From Streptomyces sp. V3I8 (GTDB lineage: Bacteria > Actinomycetota > Actinomycetes > Streptomycetales > Streptomycetaceae), in assembly GCF_030817535.1 (NCBI RefSeq), contig NZ_JAUSZL010000002.1, positions 7,626,001 through 7,690,000 on the forward strand: a stretch of 64,000 bases of DNA, in the 5' to 3' direction. A program made the position numbers and the translations under genes. This document shows, piece after piece, positions 60,753 through 64,000 of the stretch (its first letter is position 1; each line of letters starts with the position of its first letter). The notes beneath the pieces were generated by a model, which was not told the origin of the DNA, ran no database searches, and worked only from the letters and a program-made list of their open reading frames with translations.

Positions 60753-61499
60753 CTACTGCTGCCGCGCGACCCAGTCGGTGAACCGGGTCTCGGCGATCCG
60801 AGCGCCGGGGCCGGGCAGGAGGGTCGTCTCCTGGAGCACGGCGCCGAAGTACGGGGCCTTGGGGTCCGCCACGACCGTGCGCGGGTCGTTCTCGGCGGTC
60901 AGGGCCTCGCGGACGAGCTCGTCCAGCTGGAACACGTCGGGCCCGGCGATCTCCAGCACCCCGCCGAGGGGTTCCCCGGCGGCGGTGCGGCCCACGGCGG
61001 CGGCCACGTCGTCGGAGGCGATGGGCTGGATCCCGACCGGCGCGAGACGCACGGTGCCGCCCTCGGTCGCCGCGGCGGTGATGCCCTTCATGAACTCGAA
61101 GAACTGCGTGGCGTGCACGATGGAGTACGGAATCCCGGAGCCCTTGATCAGCTCCTCCTGTGCCTGCTTGGCACGGAAGTAGCCGCTCTCCTGGAGCCGC
61201 TCCGTGCCGACCACGGACAGCGCGACGTGGTGGGTCACGCCGGCCTGCGCCGCCGCCTTCACGAGGTTGCCGGTGGAGGTGCGGAAGAACTCCAGGACGG
61301 CCTCGTCCTCGAACGAGGGGGAGTTCGAGACGTCGACCACGACCGAGGCACCCCGCAGCACCTCGGCCAGGCCCTCGCCCGTCAGGGTGTCGACGCCGGT
61401 GCCGGGAGCGGCGGCCACCGCCTCGTGGCCGTGTTCGTCCAGCCTGGCGACCAGCTTGGAGCCGATGAGGCCCGTACCGCCGATGACTACGACCTTCAT
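60753..61499 (-). CDS. NmrA-type NAD(P)-binding epimerase/SDR
   Basis: The protein has 248 residues. The nucleotide motif VVVIGGTGLIGSKLVARL lies at the N-terminus, with VVDVSNSPSFED and LSVVGTERLQESGYFRAKQA (Tyr and Lys about 130-134). It is an atypical SDR of the NmrA/epimerase kind. An ECF41-like promoter lies 55-80 bp upstream. ECF41 sigma factors are known to be linked to carboxymuconolactone decarboxylase, oxidoreductase or epimerase genes, and this is such an epimerase. Confidence 0.88.
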   Translation of the reverse strand: MKVVVIGGTGLIGSKLVARLDEHGHEAVAAAPGTGVDTLTGEGLAEVLRGASVVVDVSNSPSFEDEAVLEFFRTSTGNLVKAAAQAGVTHHVALSVVGTERLQESGYFRAKQAQEELIKGSGIPYSIVHATQFFEFMKGITAAATEGGTVRLAPVGIQPIASDDVAAAVGRTAAGEPLGGVLEIAGPDVFQLDELVREALTAENDPRTVVADPKAPYFGAVLQETTLLPGPGARIAETRFTDWVARQQ

Positions 61500-61553
61500 G
61501 ATGTGCGTCCTCTCGGAGTTCTTCGCGAAGCTCTTCACGTCTTCGTCAGTAGA

Positions 61554-61580
61554 GACAGGGCAGCTCTTCGATCTGTGACA
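61554..61580 (-). promoter_or_regulatory. ECF41-like promoter upstream of epimerase gene
   Basis: On the minus strand TGTCACA (61580-61574) is followed after 16 bases by TGTC (61557-61554). The ECF41 pattern is TGTCACA then CGTC with about 16-17 bases between. The gene-free stretch 61500-61853 shows nothing else clear. Confidence 0.6.
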
Positions 61581-61853
61581 GGAAACGCGCGTCCGGCGCG
61601 CTGCGGGGCCCGTAGAGGGCTCGTACAGGCCGCGTACGTCGCTGCCGTGGTCGTCGTGCCCGAGATCTCCGGGTACGGCACCCCGCGTCGGACCGGCCCC
61701 CGCGGCGTGCCTTCGCGCCAGATGGTTGTGCGGTCAATTACCTTATGGGGGACTCGACTTGGCGACGGATGGCCGGTGATCACGTGCCGGGCACCCGACC
61801 CTTCCGGGCGGCCGACGGCCGCCCGGCCGTGCCTCCGCAAGGAAAGACAGAAC

Positions 61854-62756
61854 ATGAAGATCGGCTTCGCGCTTCCCCAGTTCCACAAGCAGGCTTTCGG
61901 CATCTCGCGGATCGCGCGGTTCGCCCGTGCGGTCGAAGAGGCCGGTGCCGCGAGCCTGTGGGTCGGGGACCGCAACCTGGCCGCGGTGTCCCCGAAGATC
62001 GGTTACGGCGGCCAGGGCAACACCATTCCGGCCGAACTCAACCCGGCCGCCGACCCGTTCGTCCTGCTGGGCGCGGCGGCGAGCGTCACCGAGCGCGTCC
62101 AGCTGGGCATGCACGTACTCATCGCGCCGCTGTACCCGCCGGTGCAGCTCGCCCGCTCCCTGACCACCCTCGACCTGGTGAGTGAGGGACGTCTGCTGCC
62201 CGGCTTCGGCATCGGCTGGTCCCCCGAGGAGTACGAGGCCGCCGGCCTCGACTTCCACCGGCGCGGTGCGCGGATGGAGGAACTGCTCGACGCCCTCGAC
62301 GCCATATGGACCACCGACCCGGCCGAGTACCAGGGCACCCACCTCACCGTGCCGCTGCACCACGCCCCCCTCAAGCCCCGGCAGAGCCCCCGCCCGCCCG
62401 TCTACCTGGGAGCGATGTCCGAGCGCGCCCTGCGCAGGGTCGCGCTGCGGGGCGACGGCTGGCTGCCGCTGTGCGTGGTGCCGAGCTACGTCGACATCGA
62501 CGGACTCGTCGCCCAGCGCGCCCTCATCGACGGCCTGGCCCGGGAAGCCGGCCGCGACCCGCAGGACATCGGCGCGGTCCTTCGTGTGAACATCGACGCC
62601 GGCACCCCGCTCCCGGCCGTCGTCGACACCGTCAAGGCCGTGCACGAGCGCACCGGGATCGACCACTTCATGATCGACTCCCTCTACACCGCCGACACCG
62701 TCGAGGACGCGACGGAGGTGGCCACGGAGATCCTCACCCTGGTCGAGAAGGGCTGA
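61854..62756 (+). CDS. LLM-class F420-dependent oxidoreductase
   Basis: The protein has 300 residues and a luciferase-like barrel. IGFALPQFHKQ at the start, SLWVGDRN (about 36), RVQLGMHVLIAPLYPPVQLA (about 82) and LLPGFGIGWSPEEYEAAGLD (about 117) are family landmarks of F420-type LLM enzymes. GGAAAG precedes the ATG. It lies between the epimerase and the sigma factor; the substrate is unknown. Confidence 0.9.
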   Translation: MKIGFALPQFHKQAFGISRIARFARAVEEAGAASLWVGDRNLAAVSPKIGYGGQGNTIPAELNPAADPFVLLGAAASVTERVQLGMHVLIAPLYPPVQLARSLTTLDLVSEGRLLPGFGIGWSPEEYEAAGLDFHRRGARMEELLDALDAIWTTDPAEYQGTHLTVPLHHAPLKPRQSPRPPVYLGAMSERALRRVALRGDGWLPLCVVPSYVDIDGLVAQRALIDGLAREAGRDPQDIGAVLRVNIDAGTPLPAVVDTVKAVHERTGIDHFMIDSLYTADTVEDATEVATEILTLVEKG

Positions 62757-62805
62757 GCAGGCTCCTGCCGCAGGAGCGGTGAGCAGGCTCTTGCCGGGGG
62801 AGTGG
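62754..62805. repeat. Two 26-bp tandem repeats at end of LLM gene
   Basis: TGAGCAGGCTCCTGCCGCAG plus GAGCGG is followed by a variant copy at 62780. The first copy includes the stop codon of the LLM gene. TGCGCACCC doublets follow at about 62814-62830. Confidence 0.7.
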
Positions 62806-62952
62806 TGAGTCGCTGCGCACCCTGCGCACCCTGCGCGGACTCACCGGGGAGGCGCCGGTCGCAGTCGTCCATCGACCGCGGTGACCACTGTGACCGGCGC
62901 GGTCCTCCCGTCCCGGACGGCAGCCCGGCCTTCCGGTCCGTCGGCGACCGGC

Positions 62953-63849
62953 TCAGGACTCCAGCGACGCCACGAAGGGCGCCAGCTTGGCCGGGGCCAG
63001 CACCCACATGATCCGGTCGATGCCCTCCGCGGACGCGTCCACGCAGAGCAGGGCGACCGCGTTCCCACCGGACCGGACGAGAACGGCCGGGCGGCCGTTG
63101 GCCTCGACCCAGCGGACGTCCGACTCCGGCCAGAAACGCGGCGCGAAGGCGACGAGGTAGCGGGAGACGCGGGAGAGCCCGACGACCGGGACCCGCGACG
63201 CGCCCCGCATCCCGTTCCCGTCGGTGTAACTGACGACGTCCGCCGCGAGAACCTCTTCGAGTGCCTTCAGCTCGCCCGTCCGCGCCGCGGTCAGGAACAC
63301 CTCCAGCAGCCGCCGGTGCTTGCCGCGGTCGACCTGCTCCCGCCGCTCGGCGGCCAGGTGCTTGCGCGCGCGGCTCACCAGCTGGCGGCTGTTGGCCTCA
63401 CCGGTCTCCAGGATGTCGGCGACCTGCCGGTAGGGGTAGTCGAACGCCTCCCGCAGGACGTAGGCCGCCCGCTCCACCGGGTTCAGCTTCTCCAGGAGGA
63501 GGAGCACCGCCATCTCGACCGCCTCGGCGCGCTCCGCCCCCACCTGCGGGTCCGGACCGGTGTCGATCGGCTCGGGGAGCCACGGTCCGACGTACGCCTC
63601 GCGCCGCACCCGGGCGGACCGGGCGGTGTTGATGGCGAGACGGGTGGCGACGGTGGCGAGGAAGGCCGCCGGTTCGACGATGACCGAGCGGTCGGCGTTC
63701 TGCCACCGGACCCATGTCTCCTGGCACACGTCCTCGGCCTCCGCGGCACTGCCCAGCATGCGGTAGGCGATTCCGAAGAGCTGAGGACGCGCCGCGAGGA
63801 ACTGCTTCGTCGCCGTTTCCAGAGAGTTGACGTCATCCCCGGTGTACAT
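62953..63849 (-). CDS. ECF41-type sigma factor (SigJ-like) with SnoaL C-terminus
   Basis: The protein has 298 residues. Sigma region 2 is FLAARPQLFGIAYRMLGSAA, then EAEDVCQETWVRW (about 15-50). Region 4 is LNPVERAAYVLREAFDYPYR, then QVADILETGEANSRQLVSRA (about 115-165). A SnoaL-like extension follows (about 175-298), with SYTDGNGMRGASR in place of the usual DGGGK-type motif and RVPVVGLSRVSRYLV. This domain controls activity in ECF41 factors, which have no classic anti-sigma. The ATG after GGAAAGGG was chosen over a GTG 6 codons upstream. Confidence 0.92.
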   Translation of the reverse strand: MYTGDDVNSLETATKQFLAARPQLFGIAYRMLGSAAEAEDVCQETWVRWQNADRSVIVEPAAFLATVATRLAINTARSARVRREAYVGPWLPEPIDTGPDPQVGAERAEAVEMAVLLLLEKLNPVERAAYVLREAFDYPYRQVADILETGEANSRQLVSRARKHLAAERREQVDRGKHRRLLEVFLTAARTGELKALEEVLAADVVSYTDGNGMRGASRVPVVGLSRVSRYLVAFAPRFWPESDVRWVEANGRPAVLVRSGGNAVALLCVDASAEGIDRIMWVLAPAKLAPFVASLES

Positions 63850-64000
63850 GAGCGCCCTTTCCGTCACAAAGGGCTCTCATGCTACAGCGGGCACGCGCAG
63901 GGTGCGCCGATACCAGGACGGCAGCGCGCTGACGGATGAGCGGACCCGGTTCGGCTTTGTCCACGAAAACGCCAGCAGATGTACAGCATTTTGGGAGGCA
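63850..64000. other. Gene-free end of window
   Basis: No ORF with supporting features is visible. GGGAGG at the very end may be the ribosome binding site of a gene that starts beyond the window. Confidence 0.4.

Noticed and set aside
61535..61975. Minus-strand ORF upstream of the epimerase gene
   Set aside because: No recognisable domain, and it covers the LLM gene start and the ECF41-like promoter.

Overview
The window is very GC-rich actinobacterial chromosome, almost certainly Streptomyces. The evidence is strong third-position G/C bias, frequent GTG/TTG starts, ATGA/GTGA gene overlaps, HTH-DUF5753 and lone anti-sigma ATPase genes, an rppA/P450/cupin pigment cluster, and DmdR1-, Nur- and GlnR-type boxes. 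Gene content between the urease operon and the rppA cluster resembles, from memory, the SCO1200-SCO1236 part of S. coelicolor. The sequence reads as a chromosomal arm core with accessory patches; no rRNA, tRNA, CRISPR, prophage or intact IS was seen.

Layout. 1-5.6 kb: HTH-DUF5753 regulator (cut by the window edge) diverging from an anti-sigma-type ATPase, a DUF6328 membrane protein, an NlpC/P60 hydrolase behind a c-di-AMP (ydaO) riboswitch, an orphan Phd/YefM antitoxin, then a decayed membrane-transporter/TetR pair that still has its operator. 5.8-10.4 kb: urease operon ureABCFGD without ureE, with a GlnR-like site upstream. 10.6-19.6 kb: secreted tripeptidyl-aminopeptidase, epimerase, acyltransferase, FUSC exporter, zinc alcohol dehydrogenase, a small acidic repeat protein and a large HPII-type catalase. 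19.7-22.4 kb: rocD, a dimethylargininase-family gene and an Lrp regulator. 22.5-26.7 kb: LytTR regulator, small membrane protein, a repeat-built micro-ORF, SSS (acetate-type) symporter and LytS-type kinase in one transcription unit.

26.6-33.1 kb: N-terminally truncated Ser/Thr kinase, CtaG, pfkA, gatD-murT (lipid II amidation), def. 33.2-38.3 kb: TetR/acyl-CoA dehydrogenase divergent pair, then rppA-P450-cupin (tetrahydroxynaphthalene/flaviolin pigment) with start-stop coupling. 38.5-43.8 kb: DUF6213, succinate-semialdehyde-type dehydrogenase, Nudix, ATP-dependent DNA ligase, a repeat-rich gap and a thioredoxin-reductase-like flavoprotein. 43.8-47.9 kb: leaderless XRE-cupin regulator, quinone oxidoreductase and two acyl-CoA dehydrogenases in an operon.

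48.0-53.1 kb: nikABCDE-type importer with a near-ideal Nur box, which plausibly supplies nickel to the urease in the same window. 53.3-55.8 kb: PI-PLC-like phosphodiesterase, small membrane protein, phosphodiester glycosidase. 55.9-60.6 kb: iron-box controlled flavoprotein and siderophore ABC importer with a fused double permease. 60.7-64 kb: NmrA-type epimerase, LLM oxidoreductase and an ECF41-type sigma factor; an ECF41-like promoter lies before the epimerase. Start codons were chosen by eye from ribosome binding sites and family ends; no searches were run.
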